A DNA stretch of 64,000 nucleotides from Tuctoria greenei (GCA_036927565.1 JAYESD010000004.1:89222942-89286941), one strand, 5' to 3'; shown: positions 41,001 to 53,432, numbered from the stretch's first letter. Made by a program: numbers and translations. Notes: a model not told the origin generated them from the sequence alone.

Positions 41001-44000
41001 ATGGCGCCCAAGGGGAGGACGGAGTTGGAGGTGGGAGCGGATGGCGTCGCCGTCATCACCATCATCAACCCGCCCGTGAACTCGCTCTCCATCGACGGTA
41101 TGATGCAGCATCCTCTCCCTCATCCCTCGAGTCTACTTCCTTGATCTTTTTTGCGTTTCATTTTTCTTGGTGGTCGTTATGCGAGGACTGGAGTGGGTGG
41201 TCGAATTCAGTGGGGCGAGATGCAAAAGTACCTCCTTTGTCGATTCTTGTTGTCGCTGGGATTAATTTTGTTTTCGGTGATCTGTAGGGTTCAAGATTGG
41301 GGCTCTCGAGGTTCTGGAGATGCGGATCTGTAGAATTAGGGTGATGCTTTTCACGTTTTAGACTTAGGCGGGTTCTTGGTTTATTTCTCAGATTTATGTT
41401 GCACCCTGTTAAATTCATATGACAAAGTTTGGTCACCAAACTAATGTAAGCATTAATGGACTTGTTAAGCGTCTGCCTTTGCTAGTTTCGTTGTGAAAGT
41501 CACAAGAGAACTGATGGTTGGTGATCATATAATAGACAACGAATAGAATGTAATTTGAGTTAGGATGCAATCGTGCAATCAGTTATTTTTATTCATTGGA
41601 TCTGAACCCTAATGGTTGTTGTATCTTTTTTTACTTAACCCTCTTCTGCATCATGTGGAGGAGTTAAATAAAAAATGCAACAGACGTAGGACTTTATTAC
41701 ACGATTGAACCATAACTCAGATTGCATTCTAGTCGCTGTCCATATAATATACTTATAATATAATAAATGAATGGCGGGTTGGCCTTGTGGTAGAGTCTAT
41801 CCGTCCCCGGAAGTCTTAGTTTGAATCAGCCTCTTTGCTTAGAAGACTGCCTGAAAATTCCCTTCATGGATCATAAATGTGGGGGACCTTGGGAGCTTTC
41901 GGTACTGGTTACACTTTTTTTTGTAATATAAAAAATACAACCACTCCCTGTTTGATAGAGTGACCTGCTGTGGAAGATTTTATGATTTAGGCCAAACATT
42001 GAAAGTGTTGGCTATATACTAACCTTTCATACTACGGGTCCTGTTTGAAACAACTCCAGCTCCCATGCTGGATTTTGAGTTTGTAAGATACATTAAATTA
42101 TTCTATTTTTTATTTGTAAAAAAATAATAACAAAATGACTTGACCAAAGACCCTTAAACTGTCCATTACACGGGATTCATGGATTTTTGGAGGAAGCCAT
42201 GACCATCTTCAAGAATCCTCGAGCTGGAGCTCTACCAAACATGTCCATAATAAATATATGATCATCTTTAGAAACCATACAACAACAACAATAACAACTA
42301 AAACCTATGTCCCAAGCACGTTGCAGTAGGCTTTAGAAACTATAATATTACCCAAAAGATATACAGCATCTTCAATATTTTGAAATAATAAAATTTTGTC
42401 TCCCATGCTGAGGTGGTTTATACATATTTAAATAATTGACCAACATTACTATAATTGTTATACATTCACAGCGGCATGAAAACCTGCAAATACATCTGCA
42501 TACAGTTATCCAGAATGAAGCTCAAATTGATAGATTCAATGTTCGAATCTCATATGGTACTGTGCTTTTGTAGAGTTGGTAACTTCTTTGTCTGTTGTCG
42601 TTTCATTGTTGCATCTTTTTGCTTTCAGTCCTGCATAGCTTAAAGGGAAGCTACGAAGAAGCTCTTCGAAGAAACGATGTCAAAGCCATTGTTGTTACAG
42701 GTACATAGCAGTTAATTCTTTTAGACAATATGAGTTCCATGGCCGGAGGCGAAGGAACATATACTGCACCTTCTGTCCCCTCTCCGCCTATTTCCATGAC
42801 CACAAAATTCTTTTATAACCTATGACAGGGAAAGGAGGGAAATTTTCTGGAGGGTTTGATGTTAGTTCCTTCAGTAATGTTCAAGGAGGCCAAAGTATGA
42901 TATACTTTTTGTCTCAATTTCTGCATGATTACTCCGCAATTCTCATCACTATCTTATCTATTCTATTATTTTCAACAGTGGTGCAACCAAAGGTTGGTTA
43001 CATAGCAATAGATATTCTCACTGATACGGTAGAAGGTATTGATCCGTTCACATGTCAGATCACTATTGGTTTTAAAATGAAGAATTGTGTTAACTTTTCT
43101 CCTGCATATTGTTGTCTTAAACAGCTGCAACAAAGCCATCGGTGGCAGCAATTGATGGTCTTGCTCTTGGCGGTGGACTAGAAGTTGCTATGGTACTTTG
43201 TTTCTTTATCCCTGTCTCTGCCTGTCTGCCATTTACATTTTATATTTCAGTTGATTGGTGATAACTTTAGTGAAAACTTTTACATATTGAACTAGGCATG
43301 CCATGCACGCATTTCAACTCCAACTGCTCAATTAGGTCTTCCAGAACTTCAACTTGGAGTTATCCCAGGATTTGGAGGTAATCTTTATTTTTTATTAATC
43401 TTTTTGAATCATGTAATGCCATATGTGTGAGTGATTTGTTACTAATGATCCTTTCAATCATGTGCTCTCTCTGTTTATTATCTTTTAGGAACACAACGAC
43501 TTCCTCGCCTTGTTGGGCTGACGAAATCTTTGGAAATGATGTTGGTGAGCTATGCTGCAATTTTCTGTGCTTCTTGAGCCTAAGATTTTTTTTCTTTGTG
43601 GTGGTCTTTGTTTGCATCCATCCAGTTATATATTCTCTTTAAAACCTCATCTTTCCAGCTATCTAAGCCAATCAAGGGTGGCAAGGCACACCAACTGGGT
43701 CTGGTTGATGCTTTAGTTTCTCCTAATGATTTGGTGAAAGTTGCTCGTGAATGGGCTTTGGATATATATGAACTTAAAAGGCCCTGGATCAAAAGCCTTT
43801 ACAAGACCGACAAGTTGGAACCCCTTGGGGAGGCTAAGGAAATTCTGAAGTTTGCCAGAGCACAAGCTCAGAAGCAGGCAGCTAATCTTCATCACCCGCT
43901 AGTTTGTATTGATGCCATCGAAGAAGGCATTGTTTCAGGACCTCGAGCTGGGCTCTGGAAGGTACCTGATTTTTTTAAAGCTCTTTTTTTTTTTACTTCT

Positions 44001-47000
44001 TGAATCTTGTCATTATAATGTAGCTTTTACTAAAGTATGGATACACTTTGGTTAATGATAACGCAGGAAGCAACAGCTTTCCAGGAGCTAGTTTTCTCGG
44101 ATACTTGTAAACGCTTAGTTCATGTGTTCTTTTCTCAGCGGGCAACATCTAAGGTATGAGGATCTTTCTTTTTGTGTGTGTTTTAATATTAATCATACAA
44201 TGTACTAACCTTTCTGACATGCAACAGATTCCTGGTGTTACAGACTTGGGGTTGATGCCTAGAAAAATTACTAAAGTCGCCATTCTTGGTGGTGGACTTA
44301 TGGGATCAGGAATTGCAACTGCAATGATTCTAAGTAACTACCCTGTAATACTTAAAGAAGTAAATGAGAAGTTTCTAAATGCCGGAATAGATAGGATCAA
44401 AGGTAATTGTTTTGTAACTTGTCTACACTTTGGAGAATCACCTGATACTTCAAACAAACTCACTATTTTGTTTCTCCAGCAAATTTGCAAAGTCGGGTGA
44501 GGAAAGGGAAAATGACTGAGGAGAGATACGAGAAGGCTCTGTCTCTTGTCACTGGTGTCCTTGATTATGATAGTTTCAAAAATGTGGACCTAGTCATCGA
44601 GGCAAGATTATATCCTTATTCATGCACCCTTGTCGTATTTTAGCCAGCCCAGTTATTCATATGTTTCCTATAATTGCAGGCTGTTATTGAGAATGTAATG
44701 TTGAAGCAGCAAATATTTGCTGACCTGGAGAAGTACTGTCCCTCACATTGTGTCCTTGCTACCAACACATCTACAATTGATCTTAGTCTGATTGGAGAGA
44801 AAACGAAATCCCATGGCCGCATTGTCGGTGCACACTTCTTTAGGTATGCAGCATATATTGATGCATTGTTATTTATTTGCTTGACCATCCATTAACTTAT
44901 TTTCATTCTATAGTCCTGCACATGTAATGCCACTTCTGGAAATAGTCCGTACCCAGCACACTTCACCTCAAGTTATTGTTGACTTGCTGGATGTTGGGAA
45001 GAAGATTAAGAAGACACCAATAGTGGTTGGGAATTGTACTGGCTTTGCAGTCAACAGGATGTTCTTTCCATACACCCAGTCAGCACTTTTGTTTGTTGAT
45101 TATGGTATGGATGTTTATAGGATCGATCGTGCGTGTACCAAATTTGGAATGCCCATGGGTCCATTCAGGTCAGATAATAGAATTATTCATTATTATTTCC
45201 CCTTCTATAATTTCCTACAGCATTATTATTTTCATATGGAGGATTCACAATTGTTGCTTCTTTCCGCTACTTGCATCCAGGCTGGCAGATCTGGTTGGAT
45301 TTGGTGTTGCTGTGGCCACTGGTATGCAATACCTTGAAAACTTCCCAGATAGGGTGTACAAGTCAATGCTCATTCCTCTGATGATGGAAGATAAAAGGGC
45401 TGGTAAAATATATCAAACAGAACTCTTATTCTTTTTTCCAATCTGTTTGTTCTCTGCAGTTCACATCTTCCTGGGTTTCTGAGCATATGCATTCAATCTC
45501 CCTCCTTTCCCTGAATGAGTCAAGATCACTCTGGACTTCTCTTTGCTGTCATAACCTATAAATCTTTTGCTCAGGTGAAGCCACTCAAAAGGGGTTTTAC
45601 AAGTATGAGAACAAGAGGAAGGCAACTCCTGATCCTGAACTTGTGAAGTATATTGAGAAATCTAGGAGCATGGCAGGAATCACACCGGACCCTGAGGTTT
45701 GGTTTCATTATAGTATGATAGTTCAAAGCTCTTCTGTACCAAGAGAAATATGTAGCTGTAGCTTTCTCTTAAAATATGAGTTATGGCAGTTGAATCATTT
45801 TATGCTTGGGGTTTTGCACTTCATTTTTTCCTAGTCTGTTCCTTAGTAGTTGAGAAGAGGACATCAAAAACAATGTTGTCTGCTTGTAAGGTAACTGCGC
45901 AGTACCTCAGGGTATCATAGTTCCTTAAAAATGCAGTAGGATGTGATCTTGAAACCAGGACAAATAAAAATATTATGATCAGACATTATGAATATTAAAT
46001 CTAGATGAGCTGACTGTAATGTTGCTGTTTAGAGGGTCAAGTTTGCAGATTGAATTGATGAGATTCCTATGTAGCTATGACATGAAATAAGCAATTCAGA
46101 TATAAGTATGTATTAATTTGTAATGTAATTGATCGAATACTTAGTTTCAATGCTGCAAATGTTATATTCCTTCTGAAACAGACAAGTTTGTTTTAATGAT
46201 ATAAATGTTTATTTTTTTTGTCCCAGGTGATGAAGCTTAGCGAGAAAGACATAGTTGAAATGGTGTTTTTCCCAGTCATAAATGAAGCCTGCCGCGTCCT
46301 TGATGAGGGTATCGCGGTCAAGGCTTCTGACCTTGACATTGCATCAATCTTCGGCATGGGATTTCCACCTTACAGGTCTGTTTTCGGGAACTCATGTCCA
46401 TTTTGCCTCCCGTAACTGAACACCAATCTGTTTGCATCTTACAACGGAATTGCTCACACTTGTATATTGCTACAACCAGAGGAGGTATCATGTTCTGGGC
46501 AGATTCCATCGGGGCAAAATACATCCACGCGAAGCTGGAGGAATGGACAAAGCGATATGGAAGCTTTTTCAAGCCCTGCTCTTACCTTGTTCAAAGAGCT
46601 GCAAATGGGATTCCTCTGGTAAGCAAGTCACGCTTGTAGCTGAATTTTTTAGTGTACCTAATTGCAACACCTTGCTAGCATTTAGATCTAAACAATACAA
46701 GTTAGCACTTGCTAACTGTTTCAATCATGCTAAGGGTTTTTCACAAAAAAATCATGGCAAGTAAAATGGATAGACTAGATTATGCGCTAGAGTACCTAAT
46801 TGCACCTCAATGCATGGGTGTATGTGCTAGTGTGATGGAATACACGCACTCTATTGTGCTTATATATATTGGAATGGGAAGAGTAATAAGATTGATTGAT
46901 GGAGTGTCATGGGTATATATAGCTCTAGGGGGCTTGATACATGGGTCATTGGCCCAATGAGACACACAGGCCTAAACACACAAACATATATAGTCTAACA

Positions 47001-47129
47001 ATATACATAATCTATGTTCAGGTTTACTAGTGTTTATTTCAGTTGATGTGATCATATGATATCATCTGATTGGAACTGAATTTTAACTTGCAGAGTGCAC
47101 CCGCAAAACAAGTCCAGTCTCGGCTATAG
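41001..47129 (+). CDS. MFP2/AIM1-like: peroxisomal multifunctional beta-oxidation protein (enoyl-CoA hydratase / 3-hydroxyacyl-CoA dehydrogenase)
   Basis: 18 exons join in phase to 723 codons: 41001-41097, 42629-42700, 42829-42894, 42979-43035, 43125-43192, 43296-43377, 43489-43544, 43659-43961, 44067-44153, 44228-44402, 44480-44601, 44680-44843, 44914-45168, 45281-45402, 45575-45696, 46227-46375, 46480-46618, 47094-47129. Length fits plant MFPs (about 720). The N-terminal crotonase domain (to about 200) has oxyanion-type FSGGFD, Glu117 in LALGGGLE and Glu137 in LGLPEL, 20 residues apart as in catalytic hydratases. The NAD-binding motif GGGLMGSG begins near 317. Dehydrogenase His447 (GAHFF) and Glu459 (PLLEIV) are 12 apart as in the family. 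The C-terminus SRL is a PTS1, so it acts in the peroxisome matrix in fatty-acid beta-oxidation, hydrating enoyl-CoA and oxidising 3-hydroxyacyl-CoA. AIM1-type proteins are also linked to jasmonate and IBA conversion. All introns are GT-AG except intron 11 (GC-AG). AIM1 versus MFP2 orthology is not resolved. Confidence 0.95.
41769..41930 (+). repeat. SINE-like insertion in intron 1
   Basis: A tRNA-like head (GGTTGGCCTTGTGGTAGAG as A box region, GTTTGAATCAGCC as B box) is followed by a body with GAAGACTGCC and GGGAGCTTTCGGTACTGG, and a T-run tail (41918-41925). Such tRNA-derived SINEs ending in T are common in grasses. The A+T-rich flanks hint at a short target duplication (TAATATA-like). Confidence 0.65.
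42283..42340. repeat. CAA-rich dispersed repeat fragment in intron 1
   Basis: An (ACA)n-like run followed by AAACCTATGTCCCAAGCACG and GCAGTAGGCTTTAG. This resembles a dispersed plant repeat that I recall only generally, so the assignment is weak. Confidence 0.3.
44602..44679 (+). other. GC-AG intron 11 of the beta-oxidation gene
   Basis: The exon ends GTC ATC GAG and the intron starts GCAAGA; it ends TTGCAG before GCT GTT ATT GAG. The reading frame and the conserved VIEAVIEN segment require this junction. No GT donor lies nearby that keeps the protein intact. The intron is 78 bp. Confidence 0.9.
46619..47093 (+). other. last intron, retention gives an alternative SRL terminus
   Basis: 475 bp, GT-AG. 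If it is not spliced, translation continues through six codons, Val-Ser-Lys-Ser-Arg-Leu, to TAG at 46637-46639, giving 718 residues. The spliced form adds Ser-Ala-Pro-Ala-Lys-Gln-Val-Gln-Ser-Arg-Leu. Both end in SRL. Confidence 0.85.
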
Positions 47130-48330
47130 ATGTCTCTGTCATCGGAGGAATTAAACAGAATGTTAGGAAAGCCAATAGTTGCGCAGTTCAAGGTTGGATA
47201 GAGCTCAACTTGATCAAAACATTGATAGGTGTCACCTTTTCAGCATAAACGGGAGCACTACGCATGTGGTCATGGAATACACGTTTATATTCTTCTGGTA
47301 AAGAGAAAGAAAATGTCAGTAATCAACAAATAAGGCACAATTGAAATGTTAGGAGTTTTGTTCTCCAAGTCCTGATAGTTTCCCTTGAATTTGAAGTAAC
47401 GCTGTGTTGGGTGTACCTTGCTTGTCAACTTGTTCAGCATGGCAGATTAGCTTTGGAGATCCTTTGCTGTCCTTGTTCAAACTTTTTTTAAGAAATATAT
47501 CTGCATCGGTGTTAAATAGAAGAATGAATGTTAAAATTTGGTAAACAGCTACGTTGACATATTGGATTTACCTAAGAAAACACACGGTAAGATAAATACA
47601 TCATGTTTCCTTTATTCAAAGAATCTTCCTTTTCTCACATGCGACCACGCATAAATAACACTAGCCCGTATTTCCTTTTTAAACCATGAACATTACACAA
47701 TGACACCAAGTAGTCTCATAACATAGTGGGTATACAAGCAAACAAAGTTCACGGATATTAGGGAAAGAATCACCACTAAGAAACTAACGAAACAAAACTA
47801 CTGCATCCACAACGAATCTAGCGTCCACCAGTCGTTGTAGCTAGAGCAGGATAACTATCAGAAAATATATGCCCGAGTCAGATGAAGCACTGTTGAACAT
47901 AAGAATGGAGAATCACCAATGAATCCACGCATATTCAGCGGGTAGAGCCCTGCCACTCCAGTGGGGGCGGTAGAATGTAGTGTCATGCCCTGGTGGATCC
48001 GAGACATAACAGGATCGCCCCCTTCGAGCTGACATCAATTGTGACTAGATCAGCGGAAACAGTTAAACGTTCTCTCCTTTTGGTGTCTGCTACGCAAAAT
48101 GGCAAACAAGTTTACGAATGGATAAGCATCGCAATAAAAATAAGCGAAGAATTAGATTTCAGAGAATAAATTGAAGTTGCACTCAGAATCAGACCCAGTA
48201 AAGATTGACTAAAATGTACATGCAATTACCTATTCCTAAACTAGTAATCTATCTCCAAGATATTTGGCAAGCAACCTAAACTAAATGTTGCACTTGTACC
48301 ATTTGTTGGATGTGAACTGTACTTACAAAT
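47130..48330. other. 3' untranslated region and intergenic sequence
   Basis: The first few hundred bases should be 3' UTR; no canonical AATAAA could be tied to a cleavage site. The remainder, with a GC-richer patch at 47930-48060, holds no recognised gene. Confidence 0.45.
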
Positions 48331-48416
48331 TACTCCATCCGCTCCAAAAAATTTCACATTATAGTTTAAAAATGAACTAAAACGTGACAAACTTTGGAGG
48401 CATGGAGGACAAAGTA
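48331..48416. mobile_element. Stowaway-like MITE
   Basis: 86 bp. The left end is TACTCCATCCGCTCCAAAA; the right end, inverted, is TACTTTGTCCTCCATGCCTC. TA ends and the TCCNTCC-type terminus fit Stowaway. Confidence 0.55.
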
Positions 48417-48832
48417 CTGCCTAGGGAGACAAATGATTTGGTAGTGAACTCGCAAAGGCGGCAGAATAAAACCGAAAATCTCAAAATTTATAACACGAAT
48501 AATGATTCTGACGGTATTAAAAAGTTAATTTAATTTAACAATGATAAACCCTGTGAAAATCTATTTCTTGGATGCTCAACACGCAGTTCATGATCATATT
48601 ATTAGAAGCTTACCTTGTTTGGAATCGGTCTCTTTAAGCGTGGGAGCAGTTGTTTCATTTGGCTTTAAGATCTGAAAAGAACACACTAAGGTTTCATCTA
48701 TGCTCAACAAAGCACCCACATTGTCAAATTCCCCACAGTAGTTTGGAGCTGAAAAGGTCATCACTGATCATCCCTGTGCGAAGAACTCATAGCCATGTTC
48801 TACCACCTAGAGTAAGGATATTCATGTCATAA
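48417..48832. other. intergenic stretch, nothing recognised
   Basis: AT-rich; no frame or repeat could be supported. Confidence 0.4.
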
Positions 48833-49260
48833 CACTACAGAAAAAATATTTATTTTCGTGGACTAGAGACCCCGAAAATAGGCGAAAAGCCCACAAAAAT
48901 AATTATTTTAGTGGACAAAATCGTTATTTTCGTGGACCCACGGCCCATGAAAATAACCCGTCCAAAATAACTTTATTTTCGTGGGGGCCATCCACGAAAA
49001 TATATTTATTTTCATCGGTCAGATGTGTTTTGTGAAAATAAGATATTTTGGTGAGTCAGGCAATCAGCTATTTTCGTGGGCCAGATCCTGGCTCACAAAA
49101 ATAAATGGTTATATTTTGTGGGACAGTGCCATGCCCACGAAAATAAACGGTTTTATTTCTGTAGACCCAGACCTGCCCATGAAAATAAAAATTGAAAATA
49201 AATTTTTGTTTTCGTGAGCCAGGTCAGAGCCCACAAAAATAATTGAATTTTCCAAAAAAA
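48833..49260. mobile_element. one arm of a CACTA-type element
   Basis: It starts CACTACAGAAAAAA, the terminus typical of CACTA (En/Spm) elements. It is followed by about 15 subterminal repeats of TATTTTCGTGG and its inverse CCACGAAAATA in both orientations. No matching opposite terminus (TTCTGTAGTG) was found downstream, and no transposase is present. Confidence 0.7.
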
Positions 49261-49350
49261 AAAACAATTCATCTGTTACTTTAACCAGCCATAACTAATG
49301 CACAATATATTAGTTTCCATCCTTGAATATGTGCATAGAGCAAAACATTA

Positions 49351-49482
49351 AACCGTCCGCAGAGGCATACTGTAAAGCCTATTGGATAGGTGTAAATTTA
49401 GAGGATTTAGAGGAAGATACTGGAAAAATAGAGAAATATAGGTCTTTAGAAGATGCTTTAGAGGGTGCCTCTGCGGATAGCC
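49351..49482. mobile_element. Tourist-like MITE
   Basis: 132 bp with inverted ends sharing TCCGCAGAGGCA (perfect core CCGCAGAGGCA, about 25 bp imperfect in total). It is flanked by TTA on both sides (49348-49350 and 49483-49485), the 3-bp target duplication type of PIF/Harbinger elements. Confidence 0.65.
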
Positions 49483-49490
49483 TTAGTATG

Positions 49491-49491
<1 letters not shown>

Positions 49492-49549
<58 letters not shown>
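49492..49549. repeat. TA microsatellite
   Basis: About 28 TA units with one interruption (GTATATA) near 49531. Confidence 0.95.
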
Positions 49550-49697
49550 CAATATCTTAAATGAAAAGCAAAATCTCAGTACCTAAACAATAAGGACTGA
49601 TTTCCTTTTTCTTAAATGAATATCTGGGCCTAATCTGGAAAAAGAAAAACAGGAGGTGAACATCCAGCAAACATTAGTATGCTATATTCAATTGAGG

Positions 49698-51401
49698 TAT
49701 GAGATCTATGTGTGTTGAATACATTGGCTATGACGATAAAAGTTTTGAATACTACCAAAACATCTTTATCATCAAGGTCCGACTCTAGGTCCGAGCTCCA
49801 GCAAGGACCGACGATAAGTCCGACTTGTTTTTGGGTAGCTCTGGTGAGCTTTGTCTTTAGCTCCGACATGTTTTCCTAGCTCTGGCGCTAGGTTGTACTA
49901 GATTTGGTAAGCTCCGGCGCTAGGTTGTACTATCTTTAGTAAGCTCTGGCGCTAGGTTGTACTAGCATTGGTAAGCTCCAGCTCAAGCTCCGGTTAGCTT
50001 TGGCAAGATTCGGAGCTTGATTGCAATGTTCCTGCTTTTACTGTGAAATGTTTCGAACTTGCTTTACATTGTTTGAAAAGATTGCTTAGTATTCATTTGC
50101 TAAGTTTTTGGTGAGTTTTGGTTGATATGGTTGATATCGTTTTATTGTGGTTTTGCAACATGCTTATGTGAGGTGCTCACGTAAGGTGTTGTGTTCTGAA
50201 CTAATTTGAGTCAAGTCGCGGACTTGGCCTCGTACGGATTAGTTGTTTGTTCATGTGCAGATGTTGTTTGAGTTTAATACATGGCTTGTGACGGGATCCA
50301 TTGAACTACTCTTAGGGATAAGATGAGGTTCAACAACCAAGTTCAGGAGGAATTGTGGTTGAGTTGATCGCGAGGTTCCGCAACATGTTTGAATCAAGAA
50401 CAATGCATATGAAGGTATCATGAACGTCGTTGGAAGGTGTTTGCACGTGTGCAAGGAGTGCATGGATGTGGCTACATGGGTCCGAGGCGTGATGAAGAGA
50501 TGTGGACATAAGGAATTGGTCGGAAAGGTCCAATCGACTAGGTTATAAACTCAGACTGCGGCTGAGTCGGGTTTAACTCAAATATGGAAAGATTTGAGCT
50601 GGTTATGTTAGGATTTCGTGTGGGTCATGAATTTGGGTTGTTTTAGGAATATGGGATACATTCCTAAGGTGTTTCCAAGTCTTAAGATTGCTTCTATCTG
50701 CGTATAGAAGAGTCCTAGGCAGTTATGGAAAGTTTCAATTCGTGAATTGAGTAGGATTAGAGTCCTAGTTTGAGTTGAGTTGGCCTCGAGGCTGGTTATA
50801 TAAGCAAGGGAGGCCAAAGCTCGTGGTGCACGACTTTGCAGCTATTCCTCTTGTGTTCTATTGAATAAAATCGTAGTTTAAAGGAACTTTTGTGCCTTGT
50901 TCGTCCGACTTGTTTCTGTCAAGTCTTTCTCGTCGAGTTTCTGCACAGCACTACCTTGGTTTGGTGGTTTTATCATAACTTGAGTTTTATAGATCCGATT
51001 AACGTGATTCATTTTTCAGTTGTCTTCATAACTTAATTTTCTATCATCTTTCAAAATTTCACGGTCATTGGATTTGTGGTTTATGACCTACATGAGTTTC
51101 TTTGCAGTGTTCCAAAACTGTTTTTCTCGGGTAGGACAGATTGACCTTTGTTCAATCTCTCGATCGTAACTTGAGTTTCTCTCGACGGATTTTTGTGATT
51201 CTTGTTGTGAAGTCTCCGAGACTTGATTCTCTACAATCTATACAGGATTTGTCACAGTTGTACATGTTTAGATTAGTCGCACACATGATTTCATTAACAG
51301 ATTTGTTTTCTGCCGAGAGGTGTTTTCGCTGCTTTCGCTGAGAAGTTTTAATCTACCATTCACCCCCTCTGGTAGATTTACACGTGCTCTTCGATCCTAC
51401 A
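49698..51401 (+). repeat. 5' LTR of element E
   Basis: 1704 bp, ending TCCTACA directly before the primer-binding region. It holds about three tandem units of 41 bp (GCGCTAGGTTGTACTAG core) at 49875-49990. A TATA-like ATATAAGC lies near 50797. Confidence 0.9.
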
Positions 51402-51403
51402 AT

Positions 51404-51416
51404 TGGTATCAGAGCC
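51404..51416 (+). other. primer-binding site of element E
   Basis: TTGGTATCAGAGC just inside the 5' LTR, matching initiator-Met tRNA. Confidence 0.9.
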
Positions 51417-51463
51417 ACAGTGCTCTAATCTTTGTGATTTGCACGTGTTTTTGACTAATAATC

Positions 51464-52198
51464 ATGGAGAAATACTCCGCAAAACCTTGTGTCTTTAGTG
51501 GTATTGATTTCCAGGTTTGGAAGACACGTATGGAAGCCTTCATCCAGGCTCAAGGCTTCGCAATATGGGAGAAGGTGTATAGACCTTACGAAGTTCCATC
51601 AAACGATCAAGTTACAACTACAAATCTAAGAGATGTCGACAAAAACAAGGCTCGGAACTTGATCACACAAGGACACACTCAAAGTGACTTTGACTGTGTT
51701 GCACACCTACAATCTGCATACGATGCGTGGAAAGCACTTTGCGACTACCATGAAGGATCTAACAGGATCAAGGAGGTAAGACAAGATATGTTCAAAAAGG
51801 TATACATGCATTTTAAGATGCAACCCGGTGAGTCAATTGACAATCTCTTTGCTCGTTTTAACAAAATTCTCAGCAACTTGCGTAGTGTCAATGTTAACTT
51901 TTCAGATGCTGAAAATGCTAGGCAATTACTAAGTGCATTAGACATGTCAATTTGGGAGATGAAAGTCACATCTATTCGTGAATCTACTTTCATGAGTACA
52001 CTTACATTAGATGTTCTATATTCTAAATTGAAAACTCATGAAATTGACATAATCTCACGTAAGAACCCCAAAAAGTCTCTTGCATTTGTTTCTCAATGTG
52101 ATATGCCTAGCTCCAGCCAATCTTCATCTTGTGGTACACTTGCTTTGTTGTCCTCTCTAATTCTTGAACAGATTGAGGAGTTTCAGAGGAGGAGCTAA
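51464..52198 (+). pseudogene. element E gag, N-terminal part
   Basis: 244 codons from ATG. The UBN2/DUF4219 capsid region is clear: PCVFSGIDFQVWKTRMEAF, LQSAYDAWKALCDYHEGS, MQPGESIDNLFARFNKILS. The frame ends at TAA. A further zinc knuckle (CFECGKT) is readable at about 52270-52320 but interrupted by a stop, before gag resumes in another frame at 52419. Confidence 0.88.
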
Positions 52199-52418
52199 TA
52201 CTTCTCTCTACTAGGTTCTCGAAAGCATTGCAAAATGTGAGAACTAGAAGGAGAGGAAGCTCCGAAACTCAACGATGTTTCGAATGTGGTAAGACATGAC
52301 ATTTTAGTTCAGATTGCTCAAACCTTTCAGGTCCTACTTCCCGGGATGAAAAGCAAACAAGGACGAAACACTTCTCTGCAAAAGATACGAAAAAAAGAAG
52401 GATTTTACAGGACGCCAA

Positions 52419-53432
52419 TTGGTGAGCAGTTTTATCTCCACACTTCAAGAACTTGGCTCAAGAGATGTGGACATTGGAAGTGACAAAGATGAAAATGATT
52501 TGGCAACCTTGTGCTTCATGGCAAGCAAGTCAAGATCAAGTATGGAGGAGGCTGAACACAACAGCGATAATGAAGAGGTATGTCCTACTTGCGAAGAAAT
52601 GTGTGATGCTATTTTTTGTGCCACTGTTATAGTTAAGAAAAATGACAAAAAGCTTACAGATAATGCTGTTAAAATTGAGTCACTAGAATATGAAATTAAT
52701 CGTTTGAAATACTTGATTCCTAGTGATGATTCTTGTTTCTCATGTGATTTAATATATGAACAATTGTCCTCATTAAGAAGTGCACACACCTCCACACTTG
52801 ATAAACTTGAGTTAGAAATTGAAAATAATATAGAGCTTGCTGCACTTAATGATAAAAACTTGAAAGATGCTAGCTGTTCTATGATTGATTTGCATTGTTC
52901 TACTTGCGATGATCTTGATAAGAAACTACAAGATGCTATGAATCAAATTTTTATATTGAACAATGCTTTACGTTCTCATGAAGTTAAATATTGTTCCAAT
53001 TGCAAATTAAAAGGAAAAACCTCATGTGAAAATTGCCTTGATCTGTCCAATAAACTTGATGACATGCACAAGACATTAGATCGATTTTGTAATGGGAATA
53101 AGAACCTAAACTTGCTGCTGAATTCTTCCAAGTCTTGCAATCATAAAACTGGTTTAGATTTTGATTCTCATGCTCGTACTAAGTCACATCCACCTAAATT
53201 TGTAAAGTACTTAGGAAGTGGTTTGATTCAAACAGTTCCTAAACAAAAAGAAGTGGTTTTCAAGTATGCAGGAGTGTTGTCTCATTCGGTGTCAAATAAA
53301 AATGTTGTTTGCTCATCTAGACATGAACACAAAGTCAAATTTCATTGTACCTACTATGGTATAGATGGTCATGTCATAGATTTTTGTTATAGACTAGCTA
53401 AACAACAGAAAAAAGGAAAGAATGATTGCTAG
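52419..53432 (+). pseudogene. element E gag, C-terminal coiled-coil part
   Basis: 337 codons. It shows repeated helical and Cys-containing segments (CPTCEEMCDAIFC, CFSCDLIYEQL, CSTCDDLDKKL, CSNCKLKGKTSCENC) and ends with CTYYGIDGHVIDFC, a zinc-knuckle-like motif in which the second Cys is Tyr. Long gag with such Cys pairs is seen in SIRE-like elements. Confidence 0.8.

Noticed and set aside
42822..43181. 119-codon plus-strand frame as a separate small gene
   Set aside because: It reads through exon 3, intron 3 and exon 4 of the beta-oxidation gene; the splice sites explain the region better.
45027..45482. 151-codon plus-strand frame
   Set aside because: Out-of-frame reading across exons 13-14 and introns of the beta-oxidation gene.
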